Of a stretch of DNA of 64,000 nucleotides, positions 46,924-58,038 are shown piece after piece. A program made the translations under genes and the position numbers. The notes below the pieces were generated by a model. It was not told the DNA's origin and searched no databases. It saw only the letters and a list, made by a program, of their open reading frames with translations. How positions within the stretch are numbered: the first letter of the stretch is position 1; each line of letters opens with the position of its first letter. Source of the DNA: Amblyomma americanum (Eukaryota; Arthropoda; Arachnida; Ixodida; Ixodidae). The stretch lies in the NCBI RefSeq assembly GCF_052857255.1, contig NC_135500.1, positions 159,183,689 to 159,247,688 on the forward strand, given 5' to 3'.

Positions 46924-47882
46924 CAGGTTGCCCCAGCAAAATTAAGCCATGGTTTTAAAATATGCCGCGGCAACTAGGAAGACGCGACTAAATGCACGTT
47001 GCTAACTATTGTTAGTAGCAACTCACACCTTGTTTTGTAGTGTGTTTAACTGCATAATTAATTGAGATTGATTAACCAACTTCGCAAGGAACGAAGATGG
47101 GCTAAAAACTCCAATGAGAACGTTGTAGAACGGTCTGCTAAGGTCTCATAAACAGGCTTTAACTTCTCATCTATTACGTATCGGCCTTTTTACACTCACT
47201 GCAGATTCCCGCGAAATACAACAAAAAAGCACATGACTTGCCCGCTTGCGAGACGCGATTGCAGTGCTCTCAAACGTTCCGTGTAGAAACGAGCAGAACA
47301 TCTAGCCCGGTGCTCTGCCGCTTAAAAGATGACAGGGCAGCGAAGCAGCGGCTGGCTGAGCGATATAGGGAAGCGGTAAGCTTCCGTTGTGGTGCTCGAT
47401 AGCGACAAACAGACGCAGTCCTTATCGCTTGTCCCCGCGTAAATCTCGCAGCCAGCGCCTGCGTCGCAGTCCTGTGACCTTTTTAAGCAGCAGCACACCG
47501 GGCTGAATGATCTGTTCGTTCCTACGCGGACCGTTTGAGAGCACTGCAATCGCGGCGCGTAAGCGGACATGTCACGTTGTATTTTCCATATTGCGGGCAT
47601 CTGCAACGAGAGAAAAAAAAGCCGATACGTAATAGATGGACCGTTAGAAACTGTTGAGTGGGACGTTCCGCGAACAATTCTACAACCTTCTCATTTGGCT
47701 TTTTCACCTATCCTCTTTGCTTGCGAAGTTGGTAAATAATCTCGACTAATTATGCAATTAAGCTCAATAGAAAAATAGTGTTAGTTGGTCCATTCAATAA
47801 TCAGCAACATGCATTTGGTCGCGTTGTCTTAGAGCACCACCTCAAATATTCAAACTTTATTAACTTTAGATGGGACATACTG
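46924..47882. mobile_element. 959-bp foldback element
   Basis: Almost the entire element is one inverted repeat. The ends begin CAGgTtGcCCCA and, on the other strand, CAGTATGTCCCA. Exact complementary blocks include 47254-47276 with 47532-47554 (23 bp), 47169-47185 with 47621-47637 (17 bp) and 47075-47088 with 47720-47733 (14 bp). Between these blocks the arms still align with scattered mismatches, so each arm is about 440 bp around a spacer of about 75 bp near 47365-47440. There is no transposase frame; the short frames inside are by-products. This is the structure of a foldback or long-TIR non-autonomous DNA transposon. A clear target-site duplication could not be named. Confidence 0.8.
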
Positions 47883-48344
47883 CATATGTTGGGCAGCTTT
47901 ATAATCCGAAATTAAAGTAAAGGCTTACCATTCGTATCCACGTCGAAGGGTGACGCATTTCGCTCGTCCAGCGTCGCCAGGGTTGCTCCTCTGTCATCGC
48001 AGCGTGCCGTGGGCAAATCGGGAATCGATTGCAGTAAAACGTACTATCGAAACGTACTATCACTGCCATGAGAGATTTAGAAAGAATCGATAGTTTTCGG
48101 TGCTACCTCCGACATGCTGCAAGGCGGCAGCAAGAGCATGCGACTCACCTGCCAACCTAATTCTTCATCCGTGACGTCGCGCAAAGCAGCTTTCCAGGAC
48201 CCGCGCGAAAGTTTGCTCAGCGATATAAATAAACTATTAACTGAGTACGGTAAAAACCTCCAGGGATTTGCCCTTTAATCTGATCGGCTTATAAGTCAGC
48301 AAACTGTGAAAGTAGCCATTCGCGTGGCTACTGATCCTGAATCC
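47883..48344. other. Intergenic DNA, no supportable gene
   Basis: This sequence follows the foldback element. An 11-bp word, aacgtactatc, is repeated in tandem near 48040-48063. Nothing else is seen. Confidence 0.4.
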
Positions 48345-48475
48345 AGCGTTGAAGTGGAGCAGCTCTGGGGTTAGAGCGCCGGTAACCGGCCGGTGTGGCA
48401 AGTATCTCGCCTTGCGGTGCGCCCGCCCGTAGACCGTTTCAAGTTCTCTGAGCTCCCCTTAACGATAAGCAGGTT
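48345..48475 (+). mobile_element. Divergent SINE copy related to the one upstream of the receptor
   Basis: The segment follows the same word order as 34786-34915: a tRNA-like GGGGTTAGAGCGCC, a CCGGCcGGTG word, a GTAGACCG word against GTAAGACCG, and the shared 14-mer ctgagctcccctta at 48448-48461. A T-rich tail follows to about 48490. The A and B boxes are poorly preserved, so the copy is old. Boundaries are approximate. Confidence 0.45.
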
Positions 48476-51400
48476 CTTCTTTTCTATTTTTTGCGTATCT
48501 TCTTCGCAGCCCCTACAAATGGAATACGTATTTGCTCTTAAGAGGGGGTGCAGCGGCAGAAGCGATAACCAGGCCGGTGCATTTGCTGAGGTCACACGGT
48601 AAGGAGCATAAAAACCGGAAGACTAGAAGCGTATACGGCGTGATCTGATTGGCTGATCACGCATGCGCTTCGCTTCTTGACATCGAGCGACATGTGCTTT
48701 CGAGGCAGAAGGGAGCGACGAGCTCGGCGAGAATGCCTAATCATTTCGTGCGACAGCACGGCTTGTCGTACGCCGCCATCGCTTCGACCTTCGCGCGTGA
48801 CTGCGCGTACATGGAGGTGAGTCCTTGAAAACGAGCACCAAGAAACCCCTGATGCCAAATACTGCTCACACCGACTCAACGACTATGACATCCTGCGAGG
48901 CTGAAGCGTTCTTCTTCCTTCGCCCGTAGTTCAAGAAAAACTGTGGATCCAGAAAAACTGTGGATCTCGTATGAGCCTTTAAGGAGCTTTTGTTTCTGCT
49001 CAGGAAAAAATATTTCTCCGATCTTCAAGGGTTAGCGCTTCGATTTCCACTTTTATTGGGGCCACAAATAAAACAGGTGTGGTAGCTCATAGTACACGTG
49101 AAAGAAGGTTTTCCTCATATTTGAAGCCCAAGTTCTTAATATCATCACGCCAATAAAGTGTGCTACACATATTGAGGTAGAAGGGTAATTCTTAGCGTGT
49201 GCTCCCGCTTTTCAGCGATAGCTTTTAATAGGAAGTATTTCCGGAACTGCGATGTTGAGGTAGACAGCCGCACGCTGAGAGGTGCTGGAGGGGCTGCGAT
49301 GGGGGTGTGGGGGAACATGGCCAATAGAAAAATGAGAGTCGTGGCAGGGGAAGGAAAAAAGCAGATGCGGGAAAGCATCAAACAGAGCGCTGCAGCGTAG
49401 GACGGCGGGAGGTAAGGAATGTTCTGTGATGTAGTGGCGCAGTGCGGAATGTGAGGGATCTGGCAGCAGCTGAACTCATCAGCAGTAGGGACCGCCATCT
49501 GCGACGCCATGTGGCAGGGGTGGTAGCGAGTGCACAGTTGCAATGCAGACTAGCGTTCGTAACCTCAACGCAGCACACTCCCCGCCACCATCAATCAACC
49601 GCTCCTCCACAGCCCTCCTCACCTCTAACCTCCCTGTCCACACACAATGAACCAGCAGTACACTGCAGGTGCGCCCCCCAGCGCGAGCCCAGCTGTCCCC
49701 CACCCTCCGCAAGGCCTGCATCCTCGGGAAGCCCACGCGGCCACGCAGCGAAAAAGCGACGAGGAAATGGAATGCACACGCAGTGGCCTCCAGAGGCCAG
49801 CTGCCCTCGGAAAGCATCATCCACCAGTCAAGAAGTACTGCCTCAATTCAGTTCCTGCGAAGTGAACTAATGTATTGCTCTGTGCGTGGCTGTTTGAACG
49901 ATTTATTAAAAAATAAAACTACACGTCGCACCGGAAGTTTCAGCGCACCGAGCGCACCGGAAGTTTCAAAGAACGACGCTTATTATCATATTTCGTAATT
50001 CATGGCATGACAAAAAGTAGAAAACTTAGAGATCGATCAGCTCTATGCTGGGGTCCTAAAAGCAATTTAATGACGTAATCGCTAATGGGACTCCCGGAAT
50101 TTTGCACTTCATCGACGAATGAAAAAGCAGGCGGCTTTGAGTAAAGGATACTAAAAAATGACCATAGATATTCTATCATTTAGGTCAAGGAGCAATGTGT
50201 AGGATCGAAAGAACCTCTTATTGTTGCTTTATGCTAGGTACTTACCTCAGATGTTCTGTACTCATTAAAAATTGCTCCCGAATTATAAAATCGCTTTTCC
50301 CCTTCAGAACTGTCAGCGGTGTACAGCATTGGAATAGAGAGAAGGCGTGGTAATAAGTCGTATGATTAACGGATATTGAAAACTAACGTCCAGATCAGCT
50401 TTCAGAATTTTTAATACGCAGTTTTTCTTTATGTTCGGGCCGAACAAATTTCGGCTCGGTCGCTGAATTACGTGCTGTGGAGATTATGCTTTCATGCAAC
50501 CTATCCGAAGGCGCATGCATCTTGGCACGACTGAGGCACAATTTGGAAAAAAATCCGAGGATTACTGCGTTTTCGAAGCTATAAAAACTGATGTGGATAC
50601 TACTTACTGTGGGCTATATTGCTCTCATTAAATGAAGAGAATACAAGTAATACTTAAAACATAGACTATTCAATATTAGTTAGCCAGCCTAAAGTTAGCA
50701 CTTTATAGCAGTATTTTGAGGCGCTACACCACTGAAAATGCAATGCGCAAAAGCATTCTTCTAACTCAAAATACCTACTTTGAAATATTCTAGAACATCT
50801 TAGGTGAAAAACCCGGTATACGTAAACGGTTAGGATATAAAATTGAAGGATGCATAATTACCATTCTCGGCAACATTGCGAGAGCATAAGAACGTCATTG
50901 TGAGCTGCCGTACACGACCATATACATGGAGAGGCAGATTTACAAATTTCTTCACTGTCGCCTCCAAACTGTGGCAGGTGGAAGGTGGCAGGTCTACCAG
51001 GCTTGGCAGGTGACAGGGTTCTTCCCCGGGCAGCCGTCTTGTGGTCTCTGCCTTTTTGCTGAAAGAGGAAGGGAGATTTTTCTCTCTCCAATTTGACACC
51101 TGCCAACCGTGGCACGTCGCAGCAGGTCGCAGCTCGATCTTTTATGCTCTTGGTAGGTAGCTGTTTCCACCTGAGAGATTCCCAGTTGCCACTTTAGAAA
51201 TGTGCATACAGTGACACCTAGTGTGGGTGCTTGAGGGTAGGGCTCTTGTGCTATCGCATATGCATAGAGGGAATGCACAGCAACCCTATTCTCGAAAAGG
51301 AAAAGTGATAACATGAAAATCAGCTAAGCTTTCAGGCGAGAAGAAAAAATTTCTCCACCATTGCTCATATTATTGGAGGAGGTATTCAGAACTGCAGACT

Positions 51401-51669
51401 GGAAATAGCTTGCTATAAAAATTAACGCGATATAGCTTGAAAACCTCCGCTTGGCTGATGTTAAAGCTGTGCAAAATATTTCGGGGTATGAAATGCAAAG
51501 AACGGTTAAGGACTGATCGAGGCGAAGTGAAACTGTCATGAACGGTGTTGTAGAAAATGACAAGAACACTAAACCAATGTACACCACCATGGGAAGAGAA
51601 GAGCAGTTTACGACACCTCGAGAAGCATTTAAAGCGTTAAGCGAAACAATTGAAAGTAAGGCATGCAGT
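48476..51669. other. Intergenic DNA with GC-rich patches and short duplications
   Basis: 48600-48880 is GC-rich and contains a speculative first exon (listed separately). agaaaaactgtggatc is duplicated at 48934-48949 and 48951-48966; cgcaccggaagtttca is duplicated at 49927-49942 and 49953-49968. A frame of 142 codons at 49442-49870 overlaps frames on the other strand, is Pro/Ser/Arg-biased and has no motif. From 50000 the sequence returns to AT-rich and featureless. Confidence 0.4.
48733..48816 (+). other. Speculative first coding exon (28 codons)
   Basis: An ATG at 48733 opens 28 codons (MPNHFVRQHGLS, ending CAYME) that run without interruption into GAG/GTGAGT at 48816/48817, a consensus splice donor. 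The exon sits in a CpG-rich patch with an attggct word upstream near 48648, as a promoter region might. I do not recognise the peptide and saw no partner exon. Such a combination can arise by chance. Confidence 0.2.
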
Positions 51670-52195
51670 CACTACAGGTTCATATCACGAGTGAAATCAC
51701 TAGGAGAATAGGAACGGGGTGCAATGTTTTTCGGGATCTGTGTCGTTATGAATACCAATGTACTAGTGTACTTAAATAGGAATGTGCGTCATAGTCCAAA
51801 TTGGCAGAACTCCCATATGGGGAACGCGAAAGTTAGAAACTAAATTAAGAACAGACCAGAGAGCTATAGAAAGACAATTTCTATGTGCAATGCTACAAGC
51901 CAGGAACAAAGGAGTGAGGGTCATGGAGGAAATTCAAGTTAATGATATCCAAGCTGACACTATGAAATGCACATGAGCAGGCCTTGTAATACGATGCGAA
52001 TATAACCAGTCGTCTCTCAAGGTAACGGAAGAGATCCTCATAAAAAAAATATTTAGGAGGAAGTAGAAAATTAGGTGGATTGATTAGGACAGTTAACTGA
52101 GAGAAGATAGCCGCACCTGGCGTAAGATACAATTATTGGAGGTCATATGAAGAGGATATTACCCTGAAAACACCGAGATAGGATCTAGCTGATTG
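51670..52195 (+). mobile_element. 3' fragment of an RTE-like retrotransposon
   Basis: Conceptual translation gives ITRRIGTGCNVF, then KLRTDQRAIERQFL, then MKCT with a stop and AGLV, then RRK and RTWRKIQ words. These correspond in order to the region after the RT palm of RTE-type endonuclease-reverse transcriptases (RRI..GW, L..QRAMERR.L, K..WAGH, GRP..RW.D, W...A), a widespread family. Stops and a frameshift break it. It ends near a TGATAATGATG-like tail, in keeping with RTE 3' ends. It probably does not derive from the same insertion as the RT fragment at 59960. Confidence 0.6.
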
Positions 52196-53626
52196 TGATA
52201 ATGATGCGAGCTGAATCTGGTTTCAGTCGTCAGTTTTTTTAATCCTCCCCAAAGAGGGTAGAAGTGTTCAAGCATCGAGCAAGCTACCAAAAGTGTCTAT
52301 CCATAAGTTCCGTATTGCTGTATTGATCGCAACGGCCAGCTGCTCACACACACACATTCTGCGTCTGTGTTCGGTCTTCTGCCGTTCGTCCGGTTTGCGA
52401 CTGAGTGCGCTGAAAGAACACTCAAGCAACGAGAGAAAGAGAGAGAGAGAGCGAAGCCCTTCATAGACGAGGCTCAGTAGTGCAATAAGCTGTACACTTG
52501 AGTGGTTCTTTTATTATACTGATGTGGTCAACATGCATATTTCTCTTGCTTTCAGTACTCGCTAAGCTCTTTTGCGCCTTATCTGCGCACTAGCCCAAGT
52601 CGTCAACTCGAACTGCGAGGAAGTTCTGGCTTCGGGTGGAAAAACTTGATACTCGTCTAACTTCCGTAGCTCATCAGAGACTAGATCACCTATCGAAGAA
52701 ATCGCAGTGTCAAGAAAAGCTTTTTAAGAGCAATCTCGATGATGTGCCGGGTATCCTCTATTTTGTCGTGAGGAGCTTGTGTAATCTACCGATGGTAGGC
52801 AGTTAATGCTGGCCATAGGCGCCAACGACCGCCTTGGGACCTGTCTTTCCACAGCATTCTAGTATACTGCACATAGTCTGTATAAGCGATAGCTTCTACT
52901 TTTCATCTTGGTCGCTTAGACAGCATGATCGACAGCATAGCGACCACATCATAACTCTGTGCTTTCGAGGGCTGGAGTCACTTCAGGGACCAGTGTTTTC
53001 TGACGAACATACACATCGGCTGGTTGAGAAGGATAAAACCAAGCACTAACATGCCACCTTCAAGAAAAGGAGACAAAATAAAGGCTGGAACATCGCCATA
53101 GATCACAAGGTCTTCTATCCTTAGGGTGGAGGGCGTGCTTTTGACAGCCCTTCACGGCACAACTTCAAGACAACCAAGGACGATAATACAAAAATAACAC
53201 TGGAATTGTAATATTCTCTTTCCGCGTATTTTCCGCAACACCCTAGTGGGGTTCGTCTCAATTTTTGTACTGTACTGCTCTAATTGGTTAAACAAACGGT
53301 GCGCAGGCACCAGCAGGTCTGCGAGAGATTTTTTTAAAATCAGGGGCAGTCAGCTCATCCTGCCCGTGTCGTCTTGAAGAGGTTATTGGTATTTTTCAAA
53401 ACTGCAGTGCCTTTAACGAGAGAATGAAGTTCTTTTCTCACCTACTCATAGAATATGAACGTTCAAGAGGAAATTTAACAGGTTTTTGTTATGCGTGCGC
53501 ACAATTATCGCTAGCTTTGAGTGTCGCAAACGAACGGGTACTTTATAGTAGTAATAATCAATAGATTAAATTGGCCAACTAATCAAGCCTCCTGCATGTA
53601 TTCTTTTTTGGCGACAAATAAGTCAG
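52196..53626. other. Intergenic DNA, simple repeats only
   Basis: Short CA and GA runs occur at about 52346-52357 and 52432-52450. No gene, RNA or transposon domain could be recognised. Confidence 0.4.
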
Positions 53627-53828
53627 TCGAAGATTATATACTAAAAACATCTGATGCCAGAATACTATGTACGCAAAGTTGCTTTCCGAACCCATTTTGT
53701 AACCGCACTCCTACTGAATTTTGTTTTGAAGCAAAGAAATACATTGATTCTCATTGTCCAACTTTTGAAGCAAGATACTGTCGCATTCAATGGTTGCCTA
53801 TGAAAAACAGTGTTACCGAAGCACTGAG
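53627..53828 (+). other. Speculative Cys-rich internal exon
   Basis: An acceptor-like ttcttttttggcg...gtcag ends at 53626, and AG/GTAAAT follows at 53828/53829. The one frame that stays open through this segment (and upstream of it) encodes about 67 residues with six cysteines in the second half (ILCTQSCF, FCNRT, FCFEAKK, SHC, ARYC). The composition suggests a small secreted, disulfide-bonded domain. I do not recognise the family. The phases (1 in, 2 out) would need matching partner exons, which were not found. The surrounding DNA is ordinary AT-rich sequence. Confidence 0.22.
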
Positions 53829-54830
53829 GTAAATTTAGTTTTCTACGAGTGAACTCTATGTTTCGAAAGGCCAGAAGCAAATTTTAGTCGCATTTTAAAG
53901 CGCACGTCCCTTTTATTGACACCTTTATTTTGGTTGTTCTTGTCGCCCCAGGTAAGTAAAACAAAATGAATGCTCAGGCTGGAGCGCTTTTATGTTCTTA
54001 CAACTTTGCAGAGACAGATGGACTCTTTACGGATAAGATTGGATTGTAAAACATTTATTGCGTCGAGAGCAGGTTGCAGGAGACACATACTAGATGGCTG
54101 CTAGCCCATGGCTGGCCGCGACCTCATTGGCCTGCTCGATTGCCCGTACTTGAATGTTACGCAGTTAAGGATAAGAAAAATGTTAGTCATTCTTTTCTTT
54201 TTTTTCTTTAGTTGCTTCCGTTCAAGGGTTTTTTAATTTGCTGCTGATCATAGAATGAATGTTTACGCTGTGAAGGCATTTGATAAATTCGTTGTTATGA
54301 GTATGAACGTATTGTTAGCTGTGAAAATCTTCCGAGTTCAGCGAACCATAGCATTTCGTCAGCAGCGCAATCAGTGTGTTTGTCGAGAAAACAAGCTTTG
54401 TGAAAAGGAGTCACGCTGGAATATTTTATCCCATGTGCTCTGAACAAAAGGTAATGCAGTGTTTGGGGCTGTTTCCTGTTCAGCCAATGCTAAGACGTTA
54501 TGTGTGTATGTTTGGTCTCACTAGATATACATAATGGCGCTACTACGCTTTAGAATATGCGTATTCCCATTCCCTCTCAATGGACTGATCTTTAAGCCTT
54601 GTTATGCACAATTTATATTTTGTTTAAGAAAACAATAGCGAAGAAATTTTATTGCAGTACTAGCCCCGTATTTGTGAGAGCTTCAACCTCAGACGAGCGT
54701 TAGCGCCTACGCGAATAGGAAAGGACTAAAAAAATTCTGAGGGAACTAAGCTCCGCTTACGTGGAGGAATGAGAAAGCATGTCATTCATCGTGATTTTTT
54801 TCTGTCTTATAACGTGGACTGTGGCATTCC
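53829..54830. other. Intergenic DNA; possible LINE 3' end on the - strand
   Basis: At about 54040-54160 the - strand reads VRAIEQANEVAASHGLAAI and a stop, followed by AATAAA-type sequence. This resembles the 3' termini of some tick LINEs, but the stretch is too short for a firm call. Otherwise nothing is seen. Confidence 0.3.
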
Positions 54831-55039
54831 GTCATTTCTGATTACGACATACTACACTATTTCGTCATTTACTGTTAGTACATACTATACCGCTTGGATA
54901 TTTCCGGTTACGACACGCGACGAGTTTGACATTCCCGGTTACGAAAAACTACACTTCGTCGTGTCCCGTTACGGCATACTGCACCACTTCGGCATTCCAG
55001 TTGCGACATACTACACATATTGTCTTTTGTGGTTACGTC
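54831..55039. repeat. Degenerate 33-bp minisatellite
   Basis: Six to seven tandem units of about 30-33 bp, each with a core close to GTCATTTCNGGTTACGACA followed by TACTACACNNNTTC. Unit starts can be placed near 54831, 54864, 54897, 54928, 54961 and 54991, and a partial unit follows to 55039. Because 33 is a multiple of three, the + strand frame stays open across most of it and repeats TTYYT-like words; I read that as a by-product and not a gene. Confidence 0.7.
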
Positions 55040-55439
55040 AAAATGTTATTATGAAAATTGGTTTTTGAGGGAAGGGAAGGGCGCTGTAGCTCTCAGGTCT
55101 CGATATCTCTATCTCCCATTCCTAATTGAGTTCATTGCAGTGATACATGTTTTCTCCTCCTCCTCCTCGGCGGATACCTCAACCGCACCTTAAAGCATGC
55201 AACTGAAGATGCATATGTCATTGCTCCGAACCCGTGTCGCAAGCTAGCCTCTAATTTGTCTCAAACATAGAGGCTATATGTAAAGAGTAATGCTATGACA
55301 CCACGCGGAACGCTGTACGATGAACGATTGCTGAAGACTTTTGTGCGAACGTAGTGGAGAATGCAGGCAGCACATTAAGGTCAGTCAGTGATGCCATCGC
55401 TAGGATGCCATCGCTGGGGCCTGATCACAGCACAGAAGA
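55040..55439. other. Spacer between minisatellite and Tx1-like element
   Basis: A short (TCC)n run lies at about 55154-55168. The 12-mer gatgccatcgct occurs twice near 55390-55416. The 5' part of the Tx1-like element may begin here, but nothing can be delimited. Confidence 0.35.
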
Positions 55440-56295
55440 GTGCCTCGTTCCGTCTGGGTACAGTTCCCGTCAAGCGAGCAGGACCGCAATGTTATGAAGC
55501 AGGCCGAGGTGGTCGCTTTCGCTCGTGTATCGGGCTGCGATATCCTCTACCTGCAAGAAACTAATTTTTTTCGCCTCAGAGACGTATTGGAATTTAAGCG
55601 TACGTTTGGCGTCGATGCTTTTTTTCGTACGCCAGCACGCGTTCTAACGGCGTTGGCGTTCTTGTTTTGAACCGCATCCTCCTGCGAGACCATCATGTTA
55701 CCTACGATGCGCTTGGACGCGTGCTGGCGTTCGACTGCACGTTTAACGCAGTTCGCCGGAAAATTCTTTGCAGCTATGTACCTGCGCATTCTAATTTGGT
55801 GAACTCATTCATTATAGATCTAGATGTGCATTTTCTTGGTGGATCGACGTGACGTTGTGATGTTGGGCGATTTAAACTGCGTGCTCGATACGGTCGCTGA
55901 TGTGCAGGGCCCAGGTAGGGGCACTCCAGGCTAGAATACGGGCGACTTGCGCCGCCTAGTCAACCAGTTTATGCTCACAGACACTTATGAGCTTCTGTAT
56001 GGCGGCGTCTTTGTGTGAGCTTGGGGTCGCGGATTATCATCGAGCAGGTTAGACAGGGCATATGTACCGATGGGCCTTTCGAGGACAGTGTGTGCTGCTA
56101 ACGTAATGACGCTGCCATCCTCGCCGGTATACATACCAGACCATCGCCTCTTTATTCTGTCACTCGGGGTTCCGGCGGCTGCAGTGTCTCCTCACAGACC
56201 ATGGCGTTTGGATGTGCACATCTTTCACGACGCCAGCACCAGAGAAGGACAAACGCGGGCGTTGCTTGGCGTTCATAGAGTTCTTTGGCGTTGAC
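55440..56295 (+). pseudogene. Endonuclease domain of the Tx1-like element
   Basis: The frame from 55440 reads CDILYLQETNF, containing the catalytic QET. A shift near 55660 leads to the 55667-55852 frame with LGRVLAFDCTFN, and a further shift gives VMLGDLNCVLD near 55862-55894 with the GDxN motif. The last frame, through stops at about 55932 and 56017, includes SRLDRAYVP and ends in IPDHRLFILSL near 56140-56165, with the catalytic Asp-His. The motifs of the active site are thus all recognisable, but they lie in three frames. Confidence 0.75.
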
Positions 56296-56700
56296 AACCT
56301 TGCAACGGGTTTTCACTTTCACTGAAGAAAAGGCGCAAACCGGCTCCGTGGCACAGTGGAGACCTCAATCTTGCTTCCATATACGTGGCTTGGTGTTCAA
56401 CTGCAAAGTCCTGCTTTGATTCCGTTCCGCACACTGAATAGGCAGCGCGCCCTCCCTACCACCCTGGGAGGTGGCATGCAGCGCTAATGCATTCTGGCCA
56501 CATCTCGCTCTCTCACCACCGCCAAATGTACCAAAACACGAATGAGGCGTCCGCATATCCAGGAAGCCAGTTATGCGCCCTTCCTTTCCTCAAAGCCATC
56601 GCCATGTAGATCATTGTCAACGCCAACGCCAATGAACACAGCGAACGCCATCTTTCGGTCTGTATATCCTCGATTAGCTGAGCTAATCTACATTAATTTT
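56296..56700. mobile_element. Insertion inside the Tx1-like element
   Basis: The element's protein homology stops after the endonuclease and resumes near 56705 with VPRDWDRLKEQWRHH. Between them lies about 400 bp of unrelated sequence. Its first part contains tggcacagtgg (56349-56359) and ggtgttcaactgc (about 56392), which resemble polymerase III A and B boxes, so a tRNA-derived SINE may be involved. gattagctgagctaatc near 56673 is a small palindrome. No clear target-site duplication was found. Confidence 0.4.
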
Positions 56701-56704
56701 TTCG

Positions 56705-58030
56705 GTAGTTGGGGCCGTCCCTCGTGACTGGGACCGTCTGAAGGAGCAGTGGCGTCACCATTGCGCCGCTTCTGTTTGAGCCCTTAGGGCTCGCGTCTCA
56801 GCTCAGGTGCGTGTACTGACGGCGAAGCTGCGTATAGCTCAACGCACCCAGTCGCCATCGTCGCTTTTGTGAGCATGGAACGAGGAGCTATCGGAGCGTC
56901 TCCAGCGTATTTTACGATCATCCTCTTTGACAGCGGCTGCATTGCGTTGGCGACGCAGTCCAACTGCTCATCCTGATGTGCTTCGGTTTGTGCTCCAGGA
57001 GCTGCTGTGCCCTCAAGGTGCCCCTGATTTTACATCTTGCGCCAGGGCTGTGGCCCAGCCAGTCGGCAGGAATTGCGGTGCGTTTTTCGTTCATTCCCGG
57101 GATATTGCTCAGTCGCTCCTTTTGGTTGATCGCGTTGACGTTTCTGCACACCCATTTTTTGCAGGCTTGCCGCAGGTTGCCGCTGGACTTCATGACGGCC
57201 TTACGGCTCAGCCAACAAGAGTTGAAATCAAGGAGGCGTTAGATTTCATAAAACGATCAAGACTGAGCGCCTCAGCAAGATGGCCTTCCTATGGAGTTCT
57301 ATTTACAATTCCGGCATATTGTAGGCCCCATTTTCTCGCAAGTGTTAAAACTCTGTTTCAATCGGAATGTCTTTAACGATTAATTTAAAAGAGGGCGCAT
57401 TGTCCTGATTCCTAAACAGTCTCCTTTCACCACATCTCCGGCAGATTGGCGCCCTATCACCTTACTAAATTCAGATTATAAAGTATTGGCAAAATTACTC
57501 GTTCGCCGTCTACGGTCACTTCTCCCGTTCATCATTTCCATCCACAAGATTTGCTCCATCCCGAACCGTGAAATACATAGTTTATCTTCCGTAACGCGAT
57601 ATATCCTAGAGTATACTATACGGCGGCGGCCACTGGGTCTTCTTGTCTCCCTCGATCAAGAGAAGGCGTTCGACTTTTTAGAGCATGAGTATATTTACGG
57701 TACACTGGATGATTTCGGTTTCCCACCTTTTTTCGTGCTTCTCATTGAAGAGATGTACAGGGACATTTCAAGCACTCTTTTACTCGATGGCTGAGAAAGT
57801 ACCGCAATTGATGTTGGCCACGGCGTCCGCCAGAGTTGTCCGCTCTCCCCCCTTTTGTTTGTCTTAGCAGTAGAGCCTTTCCTCCTGGCAGTCAATCACC
57901 GCTCTCTTATTAGAGGTCTGGCGTTGCCAGGCAGTGAGGCAGGACGCGTCACTGCTTATGCAGATGACATCACACCCTACTTAGCTGATGAACGCAGCCT
58001 GCTCGAAGCTTTAAACGTTTTTTTGTGAGT
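56705..58030 (+). pseudogene. Reverse transcriptase region of the Tx1-like element
   Basis: The linker (WDRLKEQW, AALRWRRSPTAH) leads into the RT. DWRPITLLNSDYKVLAKLL near 57448-57500 and LVSLDQEKAFDFLEHEY near 57640-57695 are the first palm blocks, with the catalytic Asp intact. After a TGA at about 57793 the same sense continues with VRQSCPLSPLLF (motif B) and TAYADDITPYL, whose YADD lies at 57957-57968. Upstream, a frameshift near 57375 separates the linker from the RT. The catalytic residues are retained but no single polypeptide can be made. Confidence 0.8.
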
Positions 58031-58038
58031 ACGCCTTC

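Noticed and set aside
47322..47707. 94- and 61-codon frames on the - strand
   Set aside because: They lie inside the foldback element and are by-products of its inverted repeat.
49442..49870. 142-codon Pro/Ser/Arg-rich frame with a 113-codon frame on the other strand
   Set aside because: Both strands are open, there is no motif and low-complexity bias explains the openness.
49868..49998. MYCSVRGCLND, resembling the start of a THAP domain
   Set aside because: Nothing after it matches the domain; the likeness is limited to two cysteines.
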